Shown here one piece after another: positions 1 to 6,412 of a DNA stretch of 7,035 nt. This stretch comes from Deltaproteobacteria bacterium (GTDB lineage: Bacteria; Myxococcota; B64-G9). Every line of letters begins with the position of its first letter. Position 1 is the stretch's first letter. Location: positions 1 through 7,035 of the forward strand of contig JAUVAM010000195.1 in the NCBI GenBank assembly GCA_030591745.1, in the 5' to 3' direction. Made by a program: the position numbers and the translations under genes. The notes under the pieces are model-generated. The model saw nothing but the letters and a program-made list of their open reading frames with translations. It made no database searches and was not told where the DNA came from.

Positions 1-96
1 ATGGATCGAAGCAACTTCAAGCGCATCATCCGAAAGAATGACATGGATCCGAGCCAGTTTTTCGACAAAGCGACTGCCCCGGAGAGGAGGCGGTGA
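1..96 (+). CDS. C-terminal tail of probable Fis-type sigma-54-dependent response regulator (partial)
   Basis: Frame 1 is open from the window edge to the TGA at 94-96, giving 31 residues that include DRSNFKRIIRKNDMDPSQFF. The RSNFKRIIRK stretch looks like the recognition helix of the Fis-type helix-turn-helix that ends NtrC-family sigma-54 activators, where a (D/S)RSNF(K/R)R(L/I)L-like sequence is common; about a dozen residues follow it. The AAA+ and receiver parts would lie to the left, outside the window. The ATG at base 1 is more likely internal than a true start. The stop overlaps the start of the histidine kinase gene (TGATG), so the two are probably translationally coupled. This suggests a kinase/regulator pair in one operon. 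The family call rests on a short tail and could be another Fis-like DNA-binding protein. Confidence 0.55.
   Translation: MDRSNFKRIIRKNDMDPSQFFDKATAPERRR
81..90 (+). promoter_or_regulatory. Ribosome binding site choosing the kinase start
   Basis: GGAGAGGAGG lies inside the last codons of the upstream gene. It ends 5 nt before the ATG at 96 but only 2 nt before the in-frame GTG at 93. The spacing favours ATG 96, which shares its A with the upstream TGA stop. Confidence 0.7.
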
Positions 97-2252
97 TGCT
101 GGATACAAACCAAGACGGCCTTCTGGTTCTTTTTCTCGTGGACGATGAACCGAGCGTGCTGCGTACCTTGGCTCGGGCAGTGACCCGTCTCGACCACAAG
201 GTGCGCACCTTCAGCCGGGCGTCTGAGGCCTTGAAGGCCATGGATGACGAGCGGCCTCATGCGGTGATTTCGGACTACTACATGCCGGGCACCAATGGGG
301 TGGCCTTTCTTTCCCAGGTTCGCTCCAAGGATCCGGCCGTCGGTCGGGTGATTCTGACCGGCGGTTTTGTTGACGATCGCCTTCAAGATGCCCAGGGCGA
401 TGGGACCGTGCAGATTCTGGTTAACAAACCCTGGAGTTCAGATACCCTGCGTCGCTTGTTCGAGCATATTCGAAAGGGTGAAGAGGGTGTGGTCCTGACC
501 GACTCTGAAAGCAGCCGAGGCGGTGGGGCTTTTCTCGAGCAGCAGGGTGACGGGCATGGGTGGGACCCCCAGAAAAAGGGCACTGTCCTGGTGGTGGATG
601 ATGACAGGTTTTTTCTCGGCCTGGTCTCATCCATGCTGAGCAAACTGGGATACACCTGTCGTACGGCGATGACCCCGGAAGGTTTGATTGAACTTATCGA
701 GCAGGATTCAATCGATATCCTGCTCATGGATTTGGTCTTGCCCGGAGGTTCAGGTCCGGATCTCATCGCCACCGTACGTGAGCGGCATCCCGAGATGCCC
801 ATTTTGGCCGTGACCGGCAGTCTCGATCGGGACCTGGGCGTGTCTGCCTTGTGGAAAGGTGCCAACGGTCTCCTTCAAAAGCCCTTGCAGCCCGATTTGC
901 TTGAGGCTGCCTTGCGGCGCAGCATGCAGTTTCGCCAATTGTTTCAGGACCAAGTGGGGCGCTCCGACCTTTCGGCCCTGGTGGAGTTGCAGCATGCCAT
1001 CGCTTCGGGCATGGAGACAGATGAGCTGCTCAAGATTCTCTTACAGCAGATGATTCGTTTTACCGGTGCCGACAACGCAAGCGTGCTCCTGGTGCAGCCC
1101 GATGGTTGCTCTCTGCGACGAGCCGCGGCTTATGGCATGGGTCAGGCATCAAGCGAAGAGCGGGTTGACCTGGATGGGAAGTTTTCTGAGTGGATGCAGG
1201 AGTTCAGCAAACCTCAGCTCATCATGGAATGCTCAGACAGCGATCCGAGATTGGCGGGCATGAGCTCTGGGGCATCCCCTGCGGTGGGTCTGTGCGTGCC
1301 CATGCGAGGTCGTGACGCACTTCTGGGCGTGCTTTGCGTCAGCAGCCAGAACGACCGCCACCTTTTCAGTCGCGATGCGGTCGACATTGGGTTGTTGCTG
1401 GCGGGTGAGGCGGCCAGGGCCTTGGAGCGAGAGGAGGAGGTGGAGCAGCAGCGCGACATCGAGCAGGCGGTCATGCGTCGGGATAAGTTGGTGACCATCG
1501 GCGAATTGGCCTCTGGGGTGGCCCATGAGATCAACAACCCTTTGGCCTATGTGAACTCCAACCTCAATTCTTTGGAAGAGTACGTTCAAGACATGCGACA
1601 AGTGCTTCAGGCCCTGGGCGCGAAAGACGATCCGGGGCGCCTGGCCGCCGCGGACAAGGCCGCCGAGAAAGTGGGCCTGGATTTCGTATTGGAGGACCTG
1701 CCCAACTGCATCAAGGAGACCCACAACGGAATCGAACGTGTGTTGCAGATCGTCAATGATCTGAAAGGATTCGCCCGGGATGACATGGAGTCCAGGGAAT
1801 ACGCCGACGTCAACCAGGTACTGGATGGAGCGGTCAATATTCTTTGGAATCAGATTAAGTACAAGGCCAAGGTGTCGAGGGATTATGGAGAGCTGCCGCA
1901 GATTCGATGCTTTCCGTCCCAACTGGGTCAAGTATTTCTGAACCTTCTGTACAACGCCATCCAGGCCATCGAGCGAGAGGGCCTTGTTGAGTTGCGCACG
2001 GTGGTGAGCGGAGAGCAAATCATCATCGAGGTCGGCGACAACGGCTGCGGCATGGACTCCGACACCCAGCGTCGGATTTTTGAGCCCTTCTTCACGACCA
2101 AACCTCGGGGTGTAGGGACAGGCCTGGGTTTGAGCATTGGCTATAAAATCGTCAAGAGGCACGGTGGTCAACTCACCGTGACCAGTCAGATAGGGCAAGG
2201 CACAACCTTTCGAGTGAGCCTTCCGTTAGTCGTAACAGAGACCGATCAGTAG
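96..2252 (+). CDS. Hybrid sensor histidine kinase, REC-REC-GAF-HisKA-HATPase
   Basis: A soluble kinase of 718 residues with no membrane segment or signal peptide. The first receiver (about 10-128) has acidic residues D16/D17, phospho-acceptor D60 (VISDYYMPG), T88 and K111 (NKPW). The second receiver (about 162-275) has D168-D170, D212 (LLMD), T240 and K262. A GAF domain spans about 290-441. A short coiled segment (442-465) leads to the H-box GVAHEINNPL with H477; E478 and N481 fit the ExxN phosphatase motif. An extended dimerisation region (about 485-562) precedes the ATPase domain: N box N616/N620, DNGCGM (648-653), EPFFTTKP (663-670) and GTGLGLSI (674-681). All catalytic residues are present, so it should autophosphorylate. 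Likely targets are its own receivers and the receivers encoded in the same operon. Two receivers placed before the kinase core suggest phospho-input or feedback control rather than a classical C-terminal relay. The GAF ligand is unknown. Confidence 0.93.
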   Translation: MLDTNQDGLLVLFLVDDEPSVLRTLARAVTRLDHKVRTFSRASEALKAMDDERPHAVISDYYMPGTNGVAFLSQVRSKDPAVGRVILTGGFVDDRLQDAQGDGTVQILVNKPWSSDTLRRLFEHIRKGEEGVVLTDSESSRGGGAFLEQQGDGHGWDPQKKGTVLVVDDDRFFLGLVSSMLSKLGYTCRTAMTPEGLIELIEQDSIDILLMDLVLPGGSGPDLIATVRERHPEMPILAVTGSLDRDLGVSALWKGANGLLQKPLQPDLLEAALRRSMQFRQLFQDQVGRSDLSALVELQHAIASGMETDELLKILLQQMIRFTGADNASVLLVQPDGCSLRRAAAYGMGQASSEERVDLDGKFSEWMQEFSKPQLIMECSDSDPRLAGMSSGASPAVGLCVPMRGRDALLGVLCVSSQNDRHLFSRDAVDIGLLLAGEAARALEREEEVEQQRDIEQAVMRRDKLVTIGELASGVAHEINNPLAYVNSNLNSLEEYVQDMRQVLQALGAKDDPGRLAAADKAAEKVGLDFVLEDLPNCIKETHNGIERVLQIVNDLKGFARDDMESREYADVNQVLDGAVNILWNQIKYKAKVSRDYGELPQIRCFPSQLGQVFLNLLYNAIQAIEREGLVELRTVVSGEQIIIEVGDNGCGMDSDTQRRIFEPFFTTKPRGVGTGLGLSIGYKIVKRHGGQLTVTSQIGQGTTFRVSLPLVVTETDQ

Positions 2253-2263
2253 GAGCGAGGGAG

Positions 2264-3325
2264 ATGGTCATGGAAAAAGACAAACTCGAACAAGTCGATG
2301 ACGATCCCATCGTGCTCATCGTGGATGATGAAGAGGCCATTCTTTTGGCCGTACGCAGGCAGTTGCGGCGTAGCCAGGTCAAGGTGGTGGTGGCCAAGAG
2401 TCCATCCGAGGCCATCTCGGTGTTGAGTCAGCAGGACGTGGCCGTCATGATCAGCGACTACATGATGCCCGGCATGAACGGTTTGGAATTGCTGGCATTG
2501 GTCCGTCGGCGCTGGCCGAATGTGGTGGGCATCATGATGACAGCTTGCGACGACATCCGTGTGGCGGCGGATGCGGTCAATCGCAATTTGGTCAAGGCCT
2601 TCCTCACCAAGCCCTGGGACTCGGAGGTCCTGCGTCGTTCCGTGGAAGAAGGCGTGCGGAATCACAAGGCACTCATGGATGGCGGTGGCGACGATGCCGG
2701 CGGCAGCCAGGCTCTGGCCCGCGAGATCGAGCTGCAGGCCACATCGGCTGCCTTCGCTTTGGCCCGCGCGGTGGACGCGCGGGATGAATACACGCATCGA
2801 CACTCGGAGAAAGTGGCTCTGTATGCAGTGGCCTTGGGCAAAGCCATGGGTTTGCCGGATGTGGTGCTTGAAGACCTGCGCATCGGTGGCCTTTTGCATG
2901 ATTTGGGCAAAATTGGGGTGCCGGATCAGATCCTCTTAAAACCCGGCAAGTTGACGGATGAGGAATACGCGGTCATCAAGCGGCACCCACAAATCGGTGC
3001 CTCCATCGTGGAGCCGATGAAGTTTTCGGAAAACATCCACGGTATCATTCGACACCACCACGAGAATTATGACGGTACAGGCTATCCGGATGGTTTGGAT
3101 GGTGGGGAGATCTTGTTGCCTGCCCGTATCGTGCATCTGGTGGATGCCTATGAGGCCATGACTTCGAATCGGGTCTACCGGGACGCCTGCGATCCTGAGT
3201 ACATTCGCAAGGAATTTTTACGCTGCAGGGCAAGCCAGTTCGACCCACAGGTGACGGACGCCTTCGTCGTGGAACTGGAGGCGGGTCGGATCGAGGCGGC
3301 CGGCAAGAATCTGATCGTCGAATAG
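2264..3325 (+). CDS. REC-HD-GYP response regulator, probable c-di-GMP phosphodiesterase (RpfG-like)
   Basis: A protein of 353 residues. The receiver (about 16-132) has D21/D22, phospho-acceptor D65 (MISDYMMPG), T93 and K116 (TKPW). A linker leads to an HD-GYP domain (about 155-340). Visible metal and catalytic motifs are H180 in THRHSEKVA, H212-D213 in LLHDLGKIG, H241 in KRHP, H264-H266 followed by ENYDGTGYPDGL (GYP at 273-275), and D294 in VDAYEAMT. Nothing needed for catalysis is visibly missing. HD-GYP proteins hydrolyse c-di-GMP to pGpG or GMP, and receiver phosphorylation commonly controls them. The gene starts 11 nt after the kinase stop, with AGGAG at 2251-2255 placed 8 nt before ATG 2264; a second ATG at 2270 is possible. 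The kinase just upstream is the natural phosphodonor. The domain call is very secure; the activity is inferred from the motifs. Confidence 0.94.
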   Translation: MVMEKDKLEQVDDDPIVLIVDDEEAILLAVRRQLRRSQVKVVVAKSPSEAISVLSQQDVAVMISDYMMPGMNGLELLALVRRRWPNVVGIMMTACDDIRVAADAVNRNLVKAFLTKPWDSEVLRRSVEEGVRNHKALMDGGGDDAGGSQALAREIELQATSAAFALARAVDARDEYTHRHSEKVALYAVALGKAMGLPDVVLEDLRIGGLLHDLGKIGVPDQILLKPGKLTDEEYAVIKRHPQIGASIVEPMKFSENIHGIIRHHHENYDGTGYPDGLDGGEILLPARIVHLVDAYEAMTSNRVYRDACDPEYIRKEFLRCRASQFDPQVTDAFVVELEAGRIEAAGKNLIVE

Positions 3326-3362
3326 CCAAATATCGAATAGATGGCCGGCTTGGAGGTGTGTC

Positions 3363-4151
3363 ATGCAAGGTGAAAACAGTGTGCTTCAGACAGAGCAGGA
3401 GTTGGAAGCCCAGCGAATGCAGGTGCTTGCTGAGTTGAACGCAGTCGATCTGGAGCAGCAAGCTGTCCTGACCGGACAGGCCGGCCTGGACGAGGAGGCA
3501 GCTCAGCTCGAGGTCGCCATCAAGCAGTTGGCCAAGGCGGAGGCGGAGTTGCAGCAGCGCAAGAAGCAAGTGCAGGCACAGGCAGTCAGCATAGGTGACA
3601 GGCGCACCGAAATGCTGGCGCGCAAAAAACAGGCCGACTTGATGCGGGTCCAGATTGAGGACGCCATGCAGGAGGTATTGAGCCAGGCTCAAGCCGCCCA
3701 GCAGGTACAGCCTCCAGAGCCGGTCCTCCAATTGCCTGAAGCCCCGCAGGTGCAGCCCGATGCCCAACAAGAGCCGAAGGCATCCAAGGCCGATGATGAA
3801 CTCGCCAACCAACGAAGCAGCCCGAGAGCCAATGTTGTGGTGGACGTGGCCATGCATTCGGACAATAACTTTTTCATGGGATTGACCGAAAACCTCTCGG
3901 AGGGTGGTCTGTTCATCGCCAGCTATGATGATATTCCCTTGGGCACCGAGCTGGCACTGAGCCTTAACCTGCCGGAACACAAAACCATCCAGACTCGGGG
4001 GGCGGTCTGCTGGGTGCGAGAATATACCCAGTACACCAAGGATTTGGCACCGGGGGTGGGTGTGCGTTTTCTGGATATGGCGGAAGCGGATCAACTGGTC
4101 ATTCGTGAATTCATCCGAAGAAGGGATCCCATTCTTTACGATTTGGGATGA
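3363..4151 (+). CDS. Coiled-coil protein with C-terminal PilZ domain (TIGR02266-type), probable c-di-GMP receptor
   Basis: A cytoplasmic protein of 262 residues in three parts. Residues 5-112 are rich in Glu, Gln, Leu, Ala and Lys with no proline, as expected for a long coiled coil. Residues 113-145 form a Pro/Gln-rich linker. Residues 148-262 form a PilZ domain with the c-di-GMP signature intact: R151-SSP-R155 (RxxxR), then N177-LSEGG (NxSxxG). It ends GVGVRFLDM... FIRRRDPILYD, typical of the PilZ subgroup first described as a Myxococcus paralogous domain. GGAGG at 3352-3356 lies 6 nt before the ATG, and the gap to the phosphodiesterase gene is 37 nt. Position suggests it reads the c-di-GMP pool set by the HD-GYP protein; the coiled coil suggests oligomerisation or docking to a partner. 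The cellular output (motility, pili, polysaccharide or other) cannot be told from sequence. Confidence 0.9.
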   Translation: MQGENSVLQTEQELEAQRMQVLAELNAVDLEQQAVLTGQAGLDEEAAQLEVAIKQLAKAEAELQQRKKQVQAQAVSIGDRRTEMLARKKQADLMRVQIEDAMQEVLSQAQAAQQVQPPEPVLQLPEAPQVQPDAQQEPKASKADDELANQRSSPRANVVVDVAMHSDNNFFMGLTENLSEGGLFIASYDDIPLGTELALSLNLPEHKTIQTRGAVCWVREYTQYTKDLAPGVGVRFLDMAEADQLVIREFIRRRDPILYDLG

Positions 4152-4155
4152 GAGG
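4150..4155 (+). promoter_or_regulatory. Ribosome binding site choosing a GTG start
   Basis: GAGAGG overlaps the PilZ stop codon (TGA 4149-4151) and ends 6 nt before GTG 4162. The only in-frame ATG upstream (4060) lies deep inside the PilZ gene and would add 34 residues unlike any receiver N-terminus, so GTG 4162 is preferred. Confidence 0.65.
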
Positions 4156-4161
4156 TGTGCC

Positions 4162-4869
4162 GTGAGTGATGCCCATGTGGAAGCGCTGGTCTTGCTGGTC
4201 GAGGACGAGGAACCCTTGAGGCGAGGCATGCAAGCTTGGTTGCGGGATAATCAGTATGGATATGCCGTGATGACCGCCTCGGACGCCCAACAGGCTTTGG
4301 AGATGATCGAGCGTTACCATCCGGACCTGGTTGTCAGCGATATCCGGATGCCGGGCATGGATGGGCTGCAGCTCTTGCTGACCTGTCGCAGGATGTTTCC
4401 GAAGATGAAGTTCATGGTCATGAGTGCTTACGGTACACCCGAATTGGAGACTTGGTCCCGGCGGACCGGCGCGGTGCGTTTTCTTCATAAGCCGGTGGAC
4501 ATGGAGAACCTGGAAAACAGCATTGCATCCGTATTGGGACAGGGAGCCGAGGAAGAGCGCTCGGGGTTCCTGAGGGGCGTTTCCATTCCCGGTTTCTTGC
4601 AACTGCTGAGTGTCGAGCGAAAGACCGTGGTGCTCAGGCTGCTGGCAAGCGATGGTCGGGCCGGCTCCATGTATCTGTCGGATGGACAACTTGTGCATGC
4701 CGAATACGATGAATTCGTCGGGGCGGGCGCCGCCATGGAGTTGATGACCTGGGAAGGCGCGGAGATGGAGATAGAGACCATTCATGTGGCACCAGGCAGC
4801 ACCATCAACGAATCCCTGCCGACTTTGCTGATGGAGGCCATGCGCCAGAAGGATGAGGCGGCGAGGTAG
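4162..4869 (+). CDS. Response regulator, REC-DUF4388
   Basis: A protein of 235 residues from a GTG start. The receiver (about 8-125) is complete: E14/D15, phospho-acceptor D60 (VVSDIRMPGMDG), S88 and K110 (HKPVD). From about 138 to 205 comes a DUF4388-type domain: SIPGFLQLLSVERKTVVLRL, then GSMYLSDGQLVHAEYDEFVG and AMELMTWEGAEMEI. DUF4388 (PATAN-like) domains are common in deltaproteobacteria and cyanobacteria, often beside receivers, and are thought to mediate protein-protein contacts; no enzyme activity is known. The tail after 210 is unassigned. It follows the PilZ stop by 10 nt and is the last + strand gene before a convergent gene, so it closes the operon. It is probably a second output of the upstream kinase. 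It has no DNA-binding domain, so it is unlikely to act directly on promoters. Confidence 0.9.
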   Translation: MSDAHVEALVLLVEDEEPLRRGMQAWLRDNQYGYAVMTASDAQQALEMIERYHPDLVVSDIRMPGMDGLQLLLTCRRMFPKMKFMVMSAYGTPELETWSRRTGAVRFLHKPVDMENLENSIASVLGQGAEEERSGFLRGVSIPGFLQLLSVERKTVVLRLLASDGRAGSMYLSDGQLVHAEYDEFVGAGAAMELMTWEGAEMEIETIHVAPGSTINESLPTLLMEAMRQKDEAAR

Positions 4870-4879
4870 TCAGTTGTTC

Positions 4880-5293
4880 TTAGATGGCCGCCGTAGCGTA
4901 TCGGGGCGAAGGAATGACCTGCAGCAGTTGTTCGACAAGCATGCATAGCTCCGTGCGGCTGAACGGCTTCAAAATGTAGCCGTCGGCGCAGCTGGTCTCG
5001 ACCTGTCTTCTCTCCAACGCATCGCCCTGGTGGCCCACCATCAGTATCGGGATATGGCGACAATCTTCGTTTTGCTTGAGACGAGCGCAGGTTTCCAAGG
5101 CGTCGATACCTGTCAGGTTCATGTCGATGATGATCAAGTCTGGTGGACTGGGTGGAACCAGAGACAAGAGCCAAGGTCCGTCGGACACGGTGCGAACGAT
5201 GAAGCCTGAGTCTTTGAGCCAGCGCTCGTACAGCCAACGCAGATCCGCCTGGGTTTCCGCTACCATGATGTAGGCTTTGTTATTGGAATCCAT
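4880..5293 (-). CDS. Stand-alone receiver-domain protein (CheY-like), partly degenerate
   Basis: A protein of 137 residues that is a single receiver with no output domain. Phospho-acceptor D57 (LIIIDMNL) and K109 (YILKPF) are present. Of the usual acidic pair only E13 remains (VAET; A12 replaces the other acid), and the conserved Thr/Ser after strand 4 is G87 (LMVGHQG). It may therefore be phosphorylated weakly, or act as a pseudo-receiver. Start ATG 5293 is chosen because AGAGGAGG (5306-5299) ends 5 nt upstream; the frame stays open 14 codons further to ATG 5335, but that lies inside the sigma-54 promoter candidate. The gene converges on the REC-DUF4388 gene with 10 nt between stops. Single-domain receivers act as phosphate shuttles or sinks or bind partners. 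It may serve the neighbouring hybrid kinase, which lacks an Hpt or C-terminal receiver, but that is inference. Confidence 0.88.
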   Translation of the reverse strand: MDSNNKAYIMVAETQADLRWLYERWLKDSGFIVRTVSDGPWLLSLVPPSPPDLIIIDMNLTGIDALETCARLKQNEDCRHIPILMVGHQGDALERRQVETSCADGYILKPFSRTELCMLVEQLLQVIPSPRYATAAI

Positions 5294-5298
5294 GGAAT

Positions 5299-5306
5299 CC
5301 TCCTCT
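5299..5306 (-). promoter_or_regulatory. Ribosome binding site of the stand-alone receiver
   Basis: On the minus strand this reads AGAGGAGG, 5 nt before ATG 5293. It fixes the start at 5293 rather than at the upstream in-frame ATG 5335. Confidence 0.75.
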
Positions 5307-5323
5307 GTTCTGAGTAGAGTTAC

Positions 5324-5340
5324 TGCAAGGCTCATTCCAA
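5324..5340 (-). promoter_or_regulatory. Sigma-54 (-24/-12) promoter candidate
   Basis: The minus strand reads TTGGAATGAGCCTTGCA. Against the consensus TTGGCACG-N4-TTGCA this matches 11 of 13 fixed positions, including the invariant GG and GC separated by exactly 10 nt. With the C of GC (base 5325) as -12, transcription would start near 5313. That leaves a leader of about 20 nt holding the Shine-Dalgarno sequence and leading to ATG 5293. Placement, orientation and spacing all fit control of the receiver gene. Expression would then need an NtrC-type activator; the Fis-type tail at 1-96 belongs to a candidate. Confidence 0.7.
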
Positions 5341-5406
5341 TTCGGGTTGGGATAGCTGTGATTGTAGTTCCTGGATTTATTATGGTTTTCGAGATTGGTT
5401 CATGAA

Positions 5407-5429
5407 GGAGGGGGCTTTGCAGGGGGGAG
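5407..5429. repeat. G-rich direct repeat upstream of the sigma-54 promoter
   Basis: Two AGGGGG units begin at 5409 and 5421, 12 bp apart, in the gap between the YfiR-TonB gene and the receiver gene. They lie about 95-115 bp upstream of the predicted sigma-54 start, the distance expected for an activator site. The repeat is short and low in complexity, so a binding role is only a possibility. The rest of 5294-5472 shows no convincing sigma-70 promoter or intrinsic terminator. Confidence 0.25.
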
Positions 5430-5472
5430 TGAAAGAAGACCCCTGGGTATTATTGTATGGGTTTGAAGAGGC

Positions 5473-6324
5473 CTAATCGGCCTGAAATCGGAAAACCATG
5501 ATCGTATAGGTGGCCACGGCCTGGCCATCTGTCAGGAAGGGGCGAAAGGTCCACTCGGCCAGGGCCTGGCGTACCGCAGGTTCGAAGACTTCATTGGTCT
5601 TGATGAAATGCATGCTTTCGATTCGACCTTCGGCTGAAATTTGGATTCGCACGGCCACCTTGCCCCTCAGTTTGGCCTGGCGAGCCATGCGAGGATAGGC
5701 CGGATCCTGACCGGACAACAGCCTGCTTCTGACCAGTTTGGGCTTTTGGTACAAGGGTGCTTTATCCACATGGCCGACGATCTCGATGCTGCGCAGAAGC
5801 CTTGGATCGAGCTGCCCGCCAAGATTTTTGAGGACTGCCATGTTAAGCACGAGTTTCGCCTTGTTGCCCTGCGGCCTCAGCGCCAGCATGGCACCTGAGG
5901 CAAATTCCGCAGTCTCGCTTAACACGGCGATATGTTCTTGATGGCCAATCTTAACTACGGTTTGAGCCAAGCGATTTGCCTCAAGAGGGAGATAGAGCAA
6001 GTTGAGGCGCTGCATCGCCATCTCTTCTTTCAGACCCTCGGCGTCGCTTACGCAAATCACATATGCGTGTACAGGTTTGACCAGCTTGGCGGAATTTATT
6101 CTGTCGGCAATTCGCTTCGCATGTTCTTGGCTGGCGCTTCGTTCGGTATCGCAGACAATGCCCATCTGCATCCCGTTTTCCCAGGACTGGACTCCACGTA
6201 TGTAACCTAGCGAGCGCAATAAGATTTGCTCAGGCAGGAATGATCCGGTCTGAGCGGATGTTCCGCAAAACATGATGCCCAAGAAAAACACCGTAGACAA
6301 ACGCGTGGCACTCACAATCGCCAC
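5473..6324 (-). CDS. Exported YfiR-like (DUF4154) / TonB C-terminal domain fusion protein
   Basis: A protein of 283 residues from GTG 6324. The N-terminus (SATRLSTVFFLGIMFCGTSAQ) is a likely Sec signal peptide with one Arg before a hydrophobic core and cleavage near TSA-Q. Residues about 32-184 resemble YfiR/DUF4154: a helical LLRSLGYIRGVQSW start, a central HAYVICVSD, then VLSETAEFASGAMLAL, RPQGNKAKLVLNMAVLKNLG and LDPRLLRSIEIV. C58 and C91 could pair in the periplasm. Residues about 207-282 match the TonB C-terminal domain (DPAYPRMARQAKLRGKVAV, ISAEGRIES, AVRQALAEWTFRPF). The usual TonB membrane anchor and long Pro-rich spacer are absent. YfiR holds the diguanylate cyclase YfiN inactive from the periplasm; a similar brake or sensor role here is inference. 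GTG 6324 has GGGAG 5 nt upstream. ATG 6348 has a GGAAG directly abutting it and is the alternative, giving 291 residues. Confidence 0.82.
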   Translation of the reverse strand: MAIVSATRLSTVFFLGIMFCGTSAQTGSFLPEQILLRSLGYIRGVQSWENGMQMGIVCDTERSASQEHAKRIADRINSAKLVKPVHAYVICVSDAEGLKEEMAMQRLNLLYLPLEANRLAQTVVKIGHQEHIAVLSETAEFASGAMLALRPQGNKAKLVLNMAVLKNLGGQLDPRLLRSIEIVGHVDKAPLYQKPKLVRSRLLSGQDPAYPRMARQAKLRGKVAVRIQISAEGRIESMHFIKTNEVFEPAVRQALAEWTFRPFLTDGQAVATYTIMVFRFQAD

Positions 6325-6384
6325 CCTATCTCCCGCCCATAGGGACATCTTCCGATGAAGCTCGGGATCGACGTCCTCCCTTTT

Positions 6385-6412
6385 AAGATACGGGTGGGCG
6401 GGGATCTGGCAA
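6385..6412 (-). promoter_or_regulatory. Sigma-70-like promoter candidate for the YfiR-TonB gene
   Basis: On the minus strand TTGCCA (6412-6407, 5 of 6 to TTGACA) is followed after 16 nt by TATCTT (6390-6385, 4 of 6 to TATAAT). Transcription would start near 6378, about 30 nt before ATG 6348 or 54 nt before GTG 6324. The spacing is acceptable and the -10 match moderate. Confidence 0.4.

Noticed and set aside
1233..2198. 321-codon open frame on the minus strand
   Set aside because: Antisense to the GAF/HisKA/HATPase part of the kinase. No domain and no ribosome binding site; a shadow frame.
4060..4161. Upstream ATG extension of the REC-DUF4388 gene
   Set aside because: It would overlap the PilZ gene by about 90 bp and add 34 residues foreign to receivers. 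GTG 4162 has a well-spaced ribosome binding site.
3045..4229. 394-codon open frame on the minus strand
   Set aside because: It lies antisense to the HD-GYP and PilZ genes, both certain from motifs. Its translation is a Leu/His/Arg-rich string with no recognisable domain, as expected from the complement of GC-rich coding DNA.
4857..4892. Possible bidirectional terminator, GGCGGC / GCCGCC
   Set aside because: Only a 6-bp stem with a 24-nt loop and no T-run on either side; too weak to call a terminator.
5380..5386. CATAAT-like -10 element on the minus strand before the receiver gene
   Set aside because: No acceptable -35 element at 16-18 nt. The sigma-54 site is much better matched and better placed.
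5469..5483. Hairpin AGGCC-GATTA-GGCCT at the end of the YfiR-TonB gene
   Set aside because: The stem is 5 bp, includes the stop codon and is not followed by a T-tract on the minus strand.
5932..6210. 92-codon + strand open frame
   Set aside because: Antisense to the YfiR-like domain with no ribosome binding site or recognisable domain; a shadow.
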